Below, piece by piece: positions 8,334-15,386 of a stretch of DNA of 15,999 bases. A program made the position numbers and the translations under genes. Under the pieces are notes generated by a model. That model made no database searches, was not told the DNA's origin, and was given only the letters and a program-made list of their open reading frames with translations. The stretch is from Candidatus Methanofilum arcanum (GTDB lineage Archaea; Halobacteriota; Methanomicrobia; Methanomicrobiales; Methanospirillaceae): assembly GCA_031285085.1 (NCBI GenBank), contig JAITWW010000034.1:1-15999 (forward strand), given 5' to 3'. The number at the start of each line of letters is the position of its first letter. The first letter of the stretch is position 1.

Positions 8334-9376
8334 TATGCCTCCCTGATCGTCTCCTCGATTTTCTGCCCGAAATGCCTTCCTCCAGCATCAGTTTTTACAA
8401 AGACTTTGTCTCCGATCTTGAGTTCTGAAACAGAGATCATTTTTCCAGGAGAGCAGAGTCGTATCGTTTCTGCGTTTTGAAGAATGACACTGTGTAAGCA
8501 ACCATTTACCATGGCAGATATCATGACCATTGGGCGTATTTCAGTCTTTACTCTTCCAACCGTGACAACCCTTCCGTTTCCGTTGGAATCAATTGCCATG
8601 ACTTCATCTCCACTTTTCAGCTCAGACAAATACTTTGTGTTCCCATCTGCACACAATGCGTACGAATGTACTGCGCCAGCATTGACCCGAAAGGGCCTGG
8701 ATGCAACATATTCACTCTCCATGCACTCAGAGCCTATGAGGAAAAGACATGAGGACTGAGATCCAACTAACATCCCTTCTCCGAAGTGAAAGATGGAGCA
8801 TGTATCAACACATGTTCTGTCTCCCAAGGATAGTACCTTGATATCAACTACTTCAGCCAATGTAAGTTCGATCTTTGGAACCGTGTCTGTCAGGAGTTTT
8901 GAAAAAGGAAAAAGATCAAGAGATGTTTTCAAAGACACAACAACGCCATCTGATCCTTTTTCCATGGTCTCAAAGAAGAGCTTTGCTTCCTCTGGAGTTT
9001 CGCACACAGGTAGGAGTTTTGTTTGAGAACTCTGAATCTGTGTGATCAGGTTCTCAAGAGGGATGATCTTCCAGTTTTCTGAGATCGTCACAAGATACTC
9101 TACACTGTCTATGAGATCATATGCTCTTTTTAGATCTTCATCAGTTGAGATAGTAACAGACTCTCCGATCTTTTTTCCTTCGAGAAAGAACTCATTGCCA
9201 TCACATTCTATTGCATTGAATCGAGCTAGTTTTTTCAGATCCGAGTCTCCCTTTCGAATCACGATGTTTTCAAATCCAGCTTCGAGCGCAGAAGAGAGGA
9301 TCTTTTTTTCTTCTTCGTAGTTGCTCGCAAGATCTGCTCTTATCCATATGATCTTTTGTGAAGACACCTCTTTCAC
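8333..9376 (-). CDS. 3-dehydroquinate synthase II (archaeal AroB')
   Basis: This enzyme catalyses NAD-dependent oxidative deamination and cyclisation of 2-amino-3,7-dideoxy-D-threo-hept-6-ulosonate (ADTH) to 3-dehydroquinate, replacing bacterial AroB. It is the MJ1249 family. The 347-residue product carries the family's conserved C-terminal half: GDRTCVDTCSIFHFGEGMLV, FRVNAGAVHSYAL, and the terminal GRHFGQKIEETIREA. The N-terminal half is less conserved, as usual. The start is GTG 9376, which overlaps the TGA of ADTH synthase (GTGA). It is the second gene of the operon. Confidence 0.95.
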   Translation of the reverse strand: MKEVSSQKIIWIRADLASNYEEEKKILSSALEAGFENIVIRKGDSDLKKLARFNAIECDGNEFFLEGKKIGESVTISTDEDLKRAYDLIDSVEYLVTISENWKIIPLENLITQIQSSQTKLLPVCETPEEAKLFFETMEKGSDGVVVSLKTSLDLFPFSKLLTDTVPKIELTLAEVVDIKVLSLGDRTCVDTCSIFHFGEGMLVGSQSSCLFLIGSECMESEYVASRPFRVNAGAVHSYALCADGNTKYLSELKSGDEVMAIDSNGNGRVVTVGRVKTEIRPMVMISAMVNGCLHSVILQNAETIRLCSPGKMISVSELKIGDKVFVKTDAGGRHFGQKIEETIREA

Positions 9377-10164
9377 TCCAAGAGTTTCATTGCCTCTTCC
9401 ACACCTGCATTGTGCAGAACTATTTGGGATATTGCTTTCGTGATGCCGGTCACGTTTTTATGTTGGAAGATGTTTCTTCCAATTGATACTCCTTTGCCTC
9501 CGGCTTCTACCGAGTCATAGACCATCTGCAAAAGTTCTCTGTCAGAGCTCATCTGTGGTCCTCCAGCGATCACGACTGGAATTTGCGCGCCTCTGACAAC
9601 TTCTTTAAATGTATCGATATCTCCGGTGTAGCTTGTTTTCACGATATCTGCACCGAGTTCTGCGGCTACCCTTGCACATTGTTTCAACAGATCTGGATCA
9701 AAAGGATCTTTGATCTCCTTTCCTCGGGGGTATATCATGGTCAAGAGAGGCATGCCCCATTCCCTGCATTTTGCTGAGATTTTTCCTGCATCCTCTATCA
9801 TTTTCGCTTCTGTTTCTGCTCCTAGGTTTATATGAATCGAAACAGCATCTGCGCCAAGTTTTATGGCTTCTTCGACCTCCGTGACGATGACTTTTGCATT
9901 TGGATCTGGATTTATGCCACTTCCGGCTGAAAGATGCACCGTGAGACCTATATCTTTTCCAAATGCTCTATGCCCAAATGGAACCATGCCTTTGTGAAGA
10001 ACAACAGAAGTGGCTCCTCCTTCTGATATCCGCCCCATCGTGGTTTTCATATCCACGAGTCCAGGTATCGGACCTACTGAGATTCCATGATCCATGGGAA
10101 CTATGACCGCTCTTCCACTGTTTCTGTCAACTATTCGTTCCATCCTGATACTTTTTCCAAACAT
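9373..10164 (-). CDS. 2-amino-3,7-dideoxy-D-threo-hept-6-ulosonate (ADTH) synthase
   Basis: It performs the first step of the archaeal route to dehydroquinate, condensing aspartate semialdehyde with a sugar-derived donor (6-deoxy-5-ketofructose 1-phosphate in Methanocaldococcus). It is a class I aldolase-fold enzyme of the MJ0400 family. The 263-residue protein begins MFGKSIRMERIVDRNSG as in the family and shows VPMDHG (Asp25), MIYPRG (Tyr145), GADIVKTSY with the presumed Schiff-base Lys176, and the phosphate-binding GGP and SIGRNIFQ loops. It is the first gene of the aromatic operon. There is no strong ribosome binding site before ATG 10164, and the predicted leader is short (about 25 nt). 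Class I fructose-bisphosphate aldolase is the nearest alternative, but the adjacent DHQ synthase II argues for ADTH synthase. Confidence 0.95.
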   Translation of the reverse strand: MFGKSIRMERIVDRNSGRAVIVPMDHGISVGPIPGLVDMKTTMGRISEGGATSVVLHKGMVPFGHRAFGKDIGLTVHLSAGSGINPDPNAKVIVTEVEEAIKLGADAVSIHINLGAETEAKMIEDAGKISAKCREWGMPLLTMIYPRGKEIKDPFDPDLLKQCARVAAELGADIVKTSYTGDIDTFKEVVRGAQIPVVIAGGPQMSSDRELLQMVYDSVEAGGKGVSIGRNIFQHKNVTGITKAISQIVLHNAGVEEAMKLLE

Positions 10165-10182
10165 ATGACATTTTCCGTGCTA

Positions 10183-10217
10183 CGTGTTAACACGCGTCTC
10201 TATTATAAGTATTTAAG
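10183..10217 (-). promoter_or_regulatory. Promoter of the aromatic operon with a 12-bp palindrome at the start site
   Basis: On the minus strand the sequence CTTAAATACTTATAATA (10217 to 10201) contains a strong archaeal TATA box. Transcription start about 25 nt downstream is predicted near 10188, in the middle of the perfect palindrome CGTGTTAACACG at 10183-10194. A protein bound there would block initiation, so the palindrome is a candidate operator for the operon. No experimental or comparative evidence is available here. Confidence 0.6.
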
Positions 10218-10271
10218 TTTTCTTGTTTGCGAATGTGTTGAAGAAGAAGATAGAGCAACTGTCCAACGTAA

Positions 10272-10566
10272 CTAGAGTCACTGGACAGTCTGATTCGAGC
10301 AGAGTGGTCTGTTGAAACCATGCATTGGCTGCTTGATGTGCATTTTAGGGAAGATTTTTGCAGGGTTGAAAGTAAAAATGTTCAACAAAATTTAAACATA
10401 TCTCAAAAGATCAGTCTTAACTGTATTCCTTAACTGTATTAAATGGTACAAGGAAAAATCGGGAGATAAATGACCAATTTCAAAAATAATGTTCACTTGT
10501 CTTCTAGATCCTCAAAACTCCTCATTATTCTCTCTTCTCAAAGTTGATTTCCGTGGCCACTATTGA
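10272..10566 (+). pseudogene. Decayed C-terminal fragment of an ISAs1-family transposase
   Basis: Plus-strand translation from 10272 gives AEWSVETMHWLLDVHFREDF, then CRVESKNVQQNLNISQKISL. This matches the conserved C-terminal signature of ISAs1-family (H-repeat) DDE transposases, whose usual form is HW.xENSLHWxLDVxFxED with Asn-Leu-rich sequence after it. The frame stops at 10431. A 13-bp tandem duplication (CTTAACTGTATTC, 10416-10428 and then 10429-10440) shifts the frame. Without one copy, reading continues through IKWYKEKSGDK, meets TGA at 10471-10473, and resumes as PISKIMFTCLLDP until TGA at 10564-10566. The N-terminal part is absent, with a stop at 10269. It lies directly upstream of the aromatic operon promoter. 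Family recognition is from memory of the motif. Confidence 0.75.
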
Positions 10567-10611
10567 GTACTCATACAGAATATGCAACTCAATTTTGCTT
10601 TAAATGACTTC

Positions 10612-11106
10612 CTACTTAAACTCCTTTGACGCCGCATTTATGAGAGATGAGCGCATAGTAATTTTTTTGATTGGCATCTTGTCTTTCAAAAGCTCGTAGA
10701 AAAGCTCGCAAAGATTTTCAACCGTAGAAACTTTTTTGGTTACAACTATTCTGTACTCTGGGTATGACCAAGCAAGGGGGTGGTCTATCTTTTTAAGAGG
10801 AACACAGTGCTCTGGGTCGTTGATAATTCCTTCCTTTTCGTACACTGCAAGAACTGCGTCAAGCAGCGGGTCTCCTTCCTGAAACAATGTTGCATGGTGG
10901 AAGTGGTCACAAACCTCCCATGCTTTTTTAAATCCCTCTTTACATGCGTGTGCAAATCCAGTTACCGGGTCTACGGTGTCTTCAAGTTCAATCGTTAAAA
11001 GGCCTGAGTGCCCGTGGAGATGTTTTGCTTCTCTTGGCCAGTTCATAAACCGATGTGCATACTGGAAATCAAGATTTACGATTGATGTGTATTTGTCATT
11101 TGACAT
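10612..11106 (-). CDS. 6-pyruvoyltetrahydropterin synthase/QueD family protein, catalytic Cys absent
   Basis: The 164-residue protein belongs to the PTPS/6-carboxytetrahydropterin synthase fold, which acts on dihydroneopterin triphosphate in pterin or archaeosine/queuosine pathways. Zinc ligands appear as His18, His31 and His33 (AHRF, then HLHGHSG), and the Asp-His pair is in CDHFHH at 67-68. In QueD the nucleophilic Cys lies four residues before the HGH motif; here that place is Ala27. The usual Glu in the C-terminal VRxxET-like motif is also replaced (MRSSLINAA). The activity may therefore differ from QueD, as in known PTPS variants where Cys is replaced. ATG 11106 has AGGAAAT upstream. It is monocistronic and divergent from the cobalamin operon, with no pathway neighbour to specify the substrate. 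Confidence 0.85.
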   Translation of the reverse strand: MSNDKYTSIVNLDFQYAHRFMNWPREAKHLHGHSGLLTIELEDTVDPVTGFAHACKEGFKKAWEVCDHFHHATLFQEGDPLLDAVLAVYEKEGIINDPEHCVPLKKIDHPLAWSYPEYRIVVTKKVSTVENLCELFYELLKDKMPIKKITMRSSLINAASKEFK

Positions 11107-11562
11107 GATTATTTCCTACCTTCCATTTTACTTTGAATTAGCCTGTGAGCGGCAGGCGGTGCATGGCTCAAAAGCTGTCTTCTCTTGTTTGTTTATCTTT
11201 TTCTCTTTTGGCATTTTAGGCATCATTGTATTTACGATTTTCTCTTTGTGGACATCATTGCCACTTCTTTTTCATCATATTATATATGAACTTCTCATTA
11301 TTTTAAATTACACTTAACCTCCCGTACCAGAATTATTGATGGCAACATCTTGATGGAAACGTTCCAATCACCATCTTTTATCACTATTATACGGTGGTTG
11401 CAGACGGATTTTACAATACTTGCAAGATTTTGAAAAGCTTCAAATTTTTTTCATGAGTGTAACTATAATTTACAATACCTGCTAATACATATACTATAAG
11501 GTGATAGTTACGGTTGCTAAGACACATATGCACACTATCGAAGAATATATGAGAGTTGATAC
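11107..11562. other. Divergent regulatory region between the PTPS-family gene and cbiL
   Basis: No convincing gene is present. Near the PTPS side, 11134-11173 can fold: GCCTG 11141-11145 pairs with CAGGC 11153-11157, and flanking AGCC/GGCT may extend it. If transcription starts at the TATA-like ATATATAAT (minus strand, about 11276-11288), the PTPS leader would be about 150 nt and contain this hairpin. An imperfect dyad TGATGGAA-ACG-TTCCAATCA covers 11351-11370. Direct repeats TTTACAATAC(T/C)TGC lie at 11410-11423 and 11469-11482. The rightward promoter features are listed separately. No cobalamin riboswitch was recognised. Confidence 0.5.
11459..11511 (+). promoter_or_regulatory. Putative promoter of the cobalamin operon flanked by an 8-bp inverted repeat
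   Basis: A TATA-like segment ACATATACTATAA (11487-11499) would start transcription near 11515-11522, giving a leader of about 45 nt before cbiL. It is bracketed by GTAACTAT (11459-11466) and ATAGTTAC (11504-11511), an exact 8-bp inverted repeat with 37 nt between arms. One of two direct repeats of TTTACAATACNTGC lies inside. The arrangement suits regulator binding on both sides of the TATA box, but this is inference. Confidence 0.45.
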
Positions 11563-12189
11563 ATGTTAGTTGGCCTTGGCCTTGGCCCTGGAGATGCTGA
11601 GCTTTTGACCTTAAAAGCAGTTCGCTATCTCAAAGAAGCAGATACCATATTTGTTCCAGGTACGATTGCAAGGGAACTTGTGCTCCCCTATCGCTCTGAT
11701 ATCGTCATGCTTGATTTTCCAATGACTGATGATGAGGACTATATTACCCAGTGCATGGAGAAAAATGCAGTTCAGATCGCTCCTGCAGCTGCTGTCAGCA
11801 TGGCAGTATTTGCCCTCATTGGAGATCCAAATTTTTATTCGACGTTTTCACGACTCGCTCAGATGGTAACAAATCTGAGGCCTGATATTGAAGTCATAAC
11901 CGTGCCTGGTGTTAGTTCCATTACGGCATTTGCTGCACATGCAGGTATCTCAGTATATGGCGGGTTTACTGTAACAGATGGGCCAGAACCCGATACACTG
12001 ATCATGATGAAAGTAACAAAGCCACGTGCAATTGTGCAGTCACTGAGTGAACGAGAATACAATCATTTCGCGCTTGTAGAGCGGATGTATATGGATGGAA
12101 CTGATATTCATCATGGAACGATATCTTCTGATTTTCCTGAGAAAAGCAGCTATTTCAGCATCTTATGTGCCCAAAAAAGTACAGATTGA
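11563..12189 (+). CDS. cbiL: Cobalt-factor II C20-methyltransferase
   Basis: It methylates C20 of cobalt-factor II with S-adenosylmethionine, an early ring-modifying step in anaerobic cobalamin synthesis. The 208-residue protein belongs to the tetrapyrrole methylase family: the N-terminal GLGLGPGD loop (residues 4-11), followed by ELLTLKAVRYLKEADTIFVP typical of CbiL/CobI, a GDPNFYSTF motif and VPGVSS for SAM binding. It is somewhat short for the family but looks complete. First gene of the cobalamin cluster, 15 nt before cbiF. Confidence 0.93.
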   Translation: MLVGLGLGPGDAELLTLKAVRYLKEADTIFVPGTIARELVLPYRSDIVMLDFPMTDDEDYITQCMEKNAVQIAPAAAVSMAVFALIGDPNFYSTFSRLAQMVTNLRPDIEVITVPGVSSITAFAAHAGISVYGGFTVTDGPEPDTLIMMKVTKPRAIVQSLSEREYNHFALVERMYMDGTDIHHGTISSDFPEKSSYFSILCAQKSTD

Positions 12190-12204
12190 GCTAGGAAAAC
12201 CACT

Positions 12205-12960
12205 ATGATAGAGAAAAACACAAAATCACTGACAAAATACTATATTGTTGGGGCTGGGTGTGGAGATCCTGGGCTTATCACTGTGAAAGGGATGGAGTTG
12301 CTGAAACAGGCCAATGTATTGATCTATGCAGGATCACTTGTACATCCTGATCTGGTTGCTGCATCTCCTGCTCCTGAGAAATACGATTCATGGGGCATGA
12401 AGCTTGAAGAGATTGTATCTGTTATTGAAGCAGGTGTTAGAAAAGGTCTCTGTGTTGTACGTCTGCATTCAGGAGACCCTGCATTATATGGCTCTATTAT
12501 CGAACAGATCGTTCCACTTCGAGAGCGTGGTATTGAACCTGAAATCATTCCTGGTGTATCCGCTATGTTTGGAGCAGCAGCGGCACTTCAGACCCAATTG
12601 ACGCTTCGTGGTGTTTCTGAATCTGTTATTGTAACTCGTCCATCTGGAAAAACACTTTCTGATGCAGAAGATCAGATTCATGCTCTCTCAAAACACGATG
12701 CAACGCTCATTATCTTTCTTGGAACTGATAAAATAGAACAGGTCATGCTATCTTTAGATCGTCCACCGCAGACACCTGTAGCGGTAGTCTATCATGCAAG
12801 CTGGGAGGATCAAAAGATTTTGATTGGGACTATTGAGACGATTGCACAGCAGACAAAAGAGGCTGGTATAGAGAAGAGTGCTCTTATCATCATTGGAAAC
12901 GTGGTGCGTGGAGCAGAAAGTGGGTACCTGAATTCATATCTGTACTCAGGAGATGCGTAA
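12205..12960 (+). CDS. cbiF: Cobalt-precorrin-4 C11-methyltransferase
   Basis: It methylates C11 of cobalt-precorrin-4 with S-adenosylmethionine. The 251-residue tetrapyrrole methylase shows GAGCGDPGLIT (residues 16-26), the CbiF-typical YAGSLVHPDL, HSGDPALYG at 88-96 and IPGVSA at 115-120, and TRPSGKT in the second domain. ATG 12205 follows AGGAAAA at a usable distance. In this gene isoleucine is ATA in 3 of 25 cases and arginine is AGA/AGG in 1 of 8, which contrasts with the aromatic operon. It sits between cbiL and cbiG in the same transcription direction. Confidence 0.96.
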   Translation: MIEKNTKSLTKYYIVGAGCGDPGLITVKGMELLKQANVLIYAGSLVHPDLVAASPAPEKYDSWGMKLEEIVSVIEAGVRKGLCVVRLHSGDPALYGSIIEQIVPLRERGIEPEIIPGVSAMFGAAAALQTQLTLRGVSESVIVTRPSGKTLSDAEDQIHALSKHDATLIIFLGTDKIEQVMLSLDRPPQTPVAVVYHASWEDQKILIGTIETIAQQTKEAGIEKSALIIIGNVVRGAESGYLNSYLYSGDA

Positions 12961-12966
12961 GTAAGA

Positions 12967-13896
12967 GTGAAAATGAACACTGCAGATTCTCAATCTTCCA
13001 TTGCGGTGATAGCACTTGAGCGCTTCTTCGAGATTGGAAAGCTCATTTCAGAGTCACTTGAAGCTGTGTTAATTCTATATCATGATGATGTATTTACATT
13101 TGCGCATTCAAGATATGATGTTCTGGTTGCGGTGATGTCATCTGGCATTGCCATTCGAAAAATTGCTCCATTGCTTACCGATAAATGGTATGATCCTGCC
13201 CTTGTTGTTGTGACTCCTGATATGAAGTATGCAATCCCAGTGCTTGGTGGACATCATGGGGGAAATGAGATTGCAGAGCGCTTAGGACAACTTGGCATTA
13301 TACCAGTAATTTCCACTGCTACTGAGATAAGAGGTGTTCCATCTGTTGAGAGAGTGGCACAGATATATGATGCAGCTATCATGAACCGTGACTCGACACG
13401 CGCTGTAAATGGAGCATTTCTTGACAACATGAAAGATGTACATGGTGATATTAGTGGATTTCCATCCCTTATTCGTGTACATCCCCCTGCTATTGCTCTT
13501 GCAACACCAGGAGTCTCTGTTCTCATTACCTCATCTCCTTATATCATGGGTATTGGGTGCAGACGTGGGACCTCAAAAGTAGAGATTGAAGAGGCCATTG
13601 AGGCAGGATGTAAAGAGGCAGGAATACCAATATCTGCGATCACAACCTATGCAACAACGGTGCAGAAGCTACATGAAACTGGATTACATGAAGCCATCCG
13701 AGATCGTGGCTCTCTTGTTTTTCTGGATGATAAAACGATAAACGAACAACAACCTCATATTATGAGTAATTCTCAGGCACAACGTCTTGGCCTCTGTGGG
13801 GTGAGTGAGCCAGCATGCCTTGCCCTCTCTACCTATGGGGAGCTTGTGCTTGAAAAACAAGTCTATGGAAGAGTTACGATCGCCATTGCGAGATAA
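12967..13896 (+). CDS. cbiG: Cobalt-precorrin-5A hydrolase
   Basis: CbiG opens the delta-lactone of cobalt-precorrin-5A and releases acetaldehyde, linking the CbiF and CbiD steps. The 309-residue protein has the N-terminal and central CbiG parts, with VAVMSSGIAIRKIAP (about 55-68) and VLGGHHGGNEIAERLG (92-107), and the C-terminal CbiG domain with MGIGCRRGTSKVEIEEAI (194-211). It ends in a conserved GVSEPACLALS segment. The start could be GTG 12967 or ATG 12973. Six bases separate cbiF from the GTG. All regions expected for the family are present. Confidence 0.94.
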   Translation: MKMNTADSQSSIAVIALERFFEIGKLISESLEAVLILYHDDVFTFAHSRYDVLVAVMSSGIAIRKIAPLLTDKWYDPALVVVTPDMKYAIPVLGGHHGGNEIAERLGQLGIIPVISTATEIRGVPSVERVAQIYDAAIMNRDSTRAVNGAFLDNMKDVHGDISGFPSLIRVHPPAIALATPGVSVLITSSPYIMGIGCRRGTSKVEIEEAIEAGCKEAGIPISAITTYATTVQKLHETGLHEAIRDRGSLVFLDDKTINEQQPHIMSNSQAQRLGLCGVSEPACLALSTYGELVLEKQVYGRVTIAIAR

Positions 13897-13907
13897 TCTG
13901 AATAGAT

Positions 13908-13919
13908 TCTTAAATACTG
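13908..13919 (+). promoter_or_regulatory. Possible internal promoter before cbiH
   Basis: The 74-nt gap between cbiG and cbiH contains TTCTTAAATACT, a good TATA-box match, placing transcription start near 13940 and leaving about 30 nt before the cbiH ATG. GGAG about seven bases before ATG 13971 could serve as ribosome binding site. The other cbi gaps are much shorter, so an internal start here is plausible. Confidence 0.4.
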
Positions 13920-13970
13920 TCATTTTATGATTGCGATGAAAACATACACGAAAAGAACTGGAGTATCATC

Positions 13971-14732
13971 ATGGGAATGTTATACATTGTAAGCACCGGC
14001 CCTGGAGCAATTGAATATCTAACTCCGCGAGCCCGTGCTGCACTTGAAGAGTCTGAGTATATCATTGGAAATAGTTTTTATCTTGAACACGTTAGAACTC
14101 TCATCGATGGAAAAGAAATTATCTTCAGCTCGATGGGTGCAGAAGTACAAAGAGCACAGCGGGCAGCAGAGCTTTCCCGAGATCATATTGTTTCCATGGT
14201 AAGTGGGGGAGATGCTGGTGTGTATGGAATGGCAAGCATTGTGCTTGAAGTCTTTGAAAATGGAGGATATGATAGCATGGTGGAGGTTATCCCTGGTGTT
14301 ACTGCTGCAACGATGGCAGCTTCACGCCTTGGTTCTCCTTTATCTGGTGATTATGTCACCTTAAGCCTCTCAGATCTTCTTACTCCATGGGATGTAATTG
14401 AAAAGCGCTTGAACCTTGCCTTTCAGATGGAGATTCCTGTTGCATTATATAATCCAAGGAGTCGCACAAGGCCATATAATCTCAAAAAAGCACTAAGTAT
14501 TTTATCACGATATCGATCAAAAGATACCCCAATTGGGATCGTGAAAAATGCGTCCCGAACTGGTGAGGAGGTATTTGTCACAACTCTTGCAGAACTCGGC
14601 GAAAATGACGAGTTGGTTGATATGCACTCGATTGTTCTTATTGGTGGCATCGAGTCACGTGTCTGGAAAAATGGCGATGATATTCGTGGTATCATTACGC
14701 CACGAGGATATCATCGTAAATATGTGTATTAG
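13971..14732 (+). CDS. cbiH: Cobalt-factor III / precorrin-3B C17-methyltransferase
   Basis: CbiH methylates C17 and contracts the macrocycle, forming the corrin ring. The 253-residue tetrapyrrole methylase shows STGPGAIEYLTPRA (residues 8-21), YIIGNSFYLE, SGGDAGVYGMA (78-88), IPGVTAATMAASRLGSPL, the family-specific LSDLLTPWDVIEKRL and YNPRSRTRP. Length is typical for CbiH/CobJ and no fused domain is present. A second ATG lies at 13977. It follows cbiG after a 74-nt gap with its own TATA-like box and precedes cbiC by 32 nt. Confidence 0.96.
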   Translation: MGMLYIVSTGPGAIEYLTPRARAALEESEYIIGNSFYLEHVRTLIDGKEIIFSSMGAEVQRAQRAAELSRDHIVSMVSGGDAGVYGMASIVLEVFENGGYDSMVEVIPGVTAATMAASRLGSPLSGDYVTLSLSDLLTPWDVIEKRLNLAFQMEIPVALYNPRSRTRPYNLKKALSILSRYRSKDTPIGIVKNASRTGEEVFVTTLAELGENDELVDMHSIVLIGGIESRVWKNGDDIRGIITPRGYHRKYVY

Positions 14733-14764
14733 AGGTTTTAGGCTGTATCTATAGGAAGGGATGT

Positions 14765-15382
14765 ATGACAGGTTACATTGATCTTGGGGCAGAGACAAAG
14801 GAAGCATATGCTATCTCTGAAAAGAGTAGAATGCTTGCACGAGAGATCGTTGGAAATCAGAGTTTCGAGGATCGGATACGTCAGCGTTGTTCTGTTGCGG
14901 TTGGAGATTTTGGAATGGCAAAACTCATGCGTTTTTCTCATTCTCCCGTAGAAGCAGGAGTTGCTGCACTCCAAGCGGGAGCTCCTATCATTACCGATAT
15001 TCGCATGGTAAGCGTTGGTATCTTGAAAAAAGCACATCATAGCAAAATTCTCTGTGCTCTTGATTATGGAGAAGATATCGCAGTTTCACGTCAGATTACC
15101 CGAACATCTGCTGGATTTTTGGCACTTGAGGCACAACTTCCTGGCTCTATTGTTGTGATTGGAAATGCACCCTCAGCTCTCCTTATGGTGTGTGAATGCA
15201 TGGATGCAGGAATTATTCCTGCACTGATTATTGGAACACCCGTTGGTTTTGTGAATGCTTCTGAGTCAAAGGAACTTTTGCGGACATTTTCAGCTCCTTC
15301 GATCTCAAATGAAGGAACCCGTGGAGGAACACCGGTAGCAGTTGCAACAATGAATGAGATAATCACGATATTTGCAGAGTGA
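14765..15382 (+). CDS. cbiC: Cobalt-precorrin-8 methylmutase, catalytic His replaced
   Basis: CbiC moves a methyl group from C11 to C12, giving cobyrinate. The 205-residue protein matches the family along its length: MRFSHSPVEAGVAALQAGAP (55-74), TDIRMVSVGI, a VIGNAPSALL segment, and IGTPVGFVNASESKELL. In characterised CobH/CbiC proteins a His in a VIHATGD-like motif is catalytic. Here the aligned stretch is CSVAVGDF (42-49), putting Val44 in its place. This may be a lineage variant using another residue, since the rest is well conserved. ATG 14765 follows an AGGGATGT ribosome binding site. It overlaps none of its neighbours; cbiD begins 5 nt after its stop. Confidence 0.93.
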   Translation: MTGYIDLGAETKEAYAISEKSRMLAREIVGNQSFEDRIRQRCSVAVGDFGMAKLMRFSHSPVEAGVAALQAGAPIITDIRMVSVGILKKAHHSKILCALDYGEDIAVSRQITRTSAGFLALEAQLPGSIVVIGNAPSALLMVCECMDAGIIPALIIGTPVGFVNASESKELLRTFSAPSISNEGTRGGTPVAVATMNEIITIFAE

Positions 15383-15386
15383 GTCT

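Noticed and set aside
11104..11317. A 71-codon rightward frame rich in hydrophobic residues, divergent from the PTPS-family gene
   Set aside because: It has no ribosome binding site, and the hydrophobic look follows from T-rich sequence. It overlaps the start of the PTPS-family gene and resembles nothing I know.
11318..11562. Cobalamin riboswitch upstream of cbiL
   Set aside because: No B12-box-like sequence or multi-stem fold was recognised, and the predicted leader is only about 45 nt.
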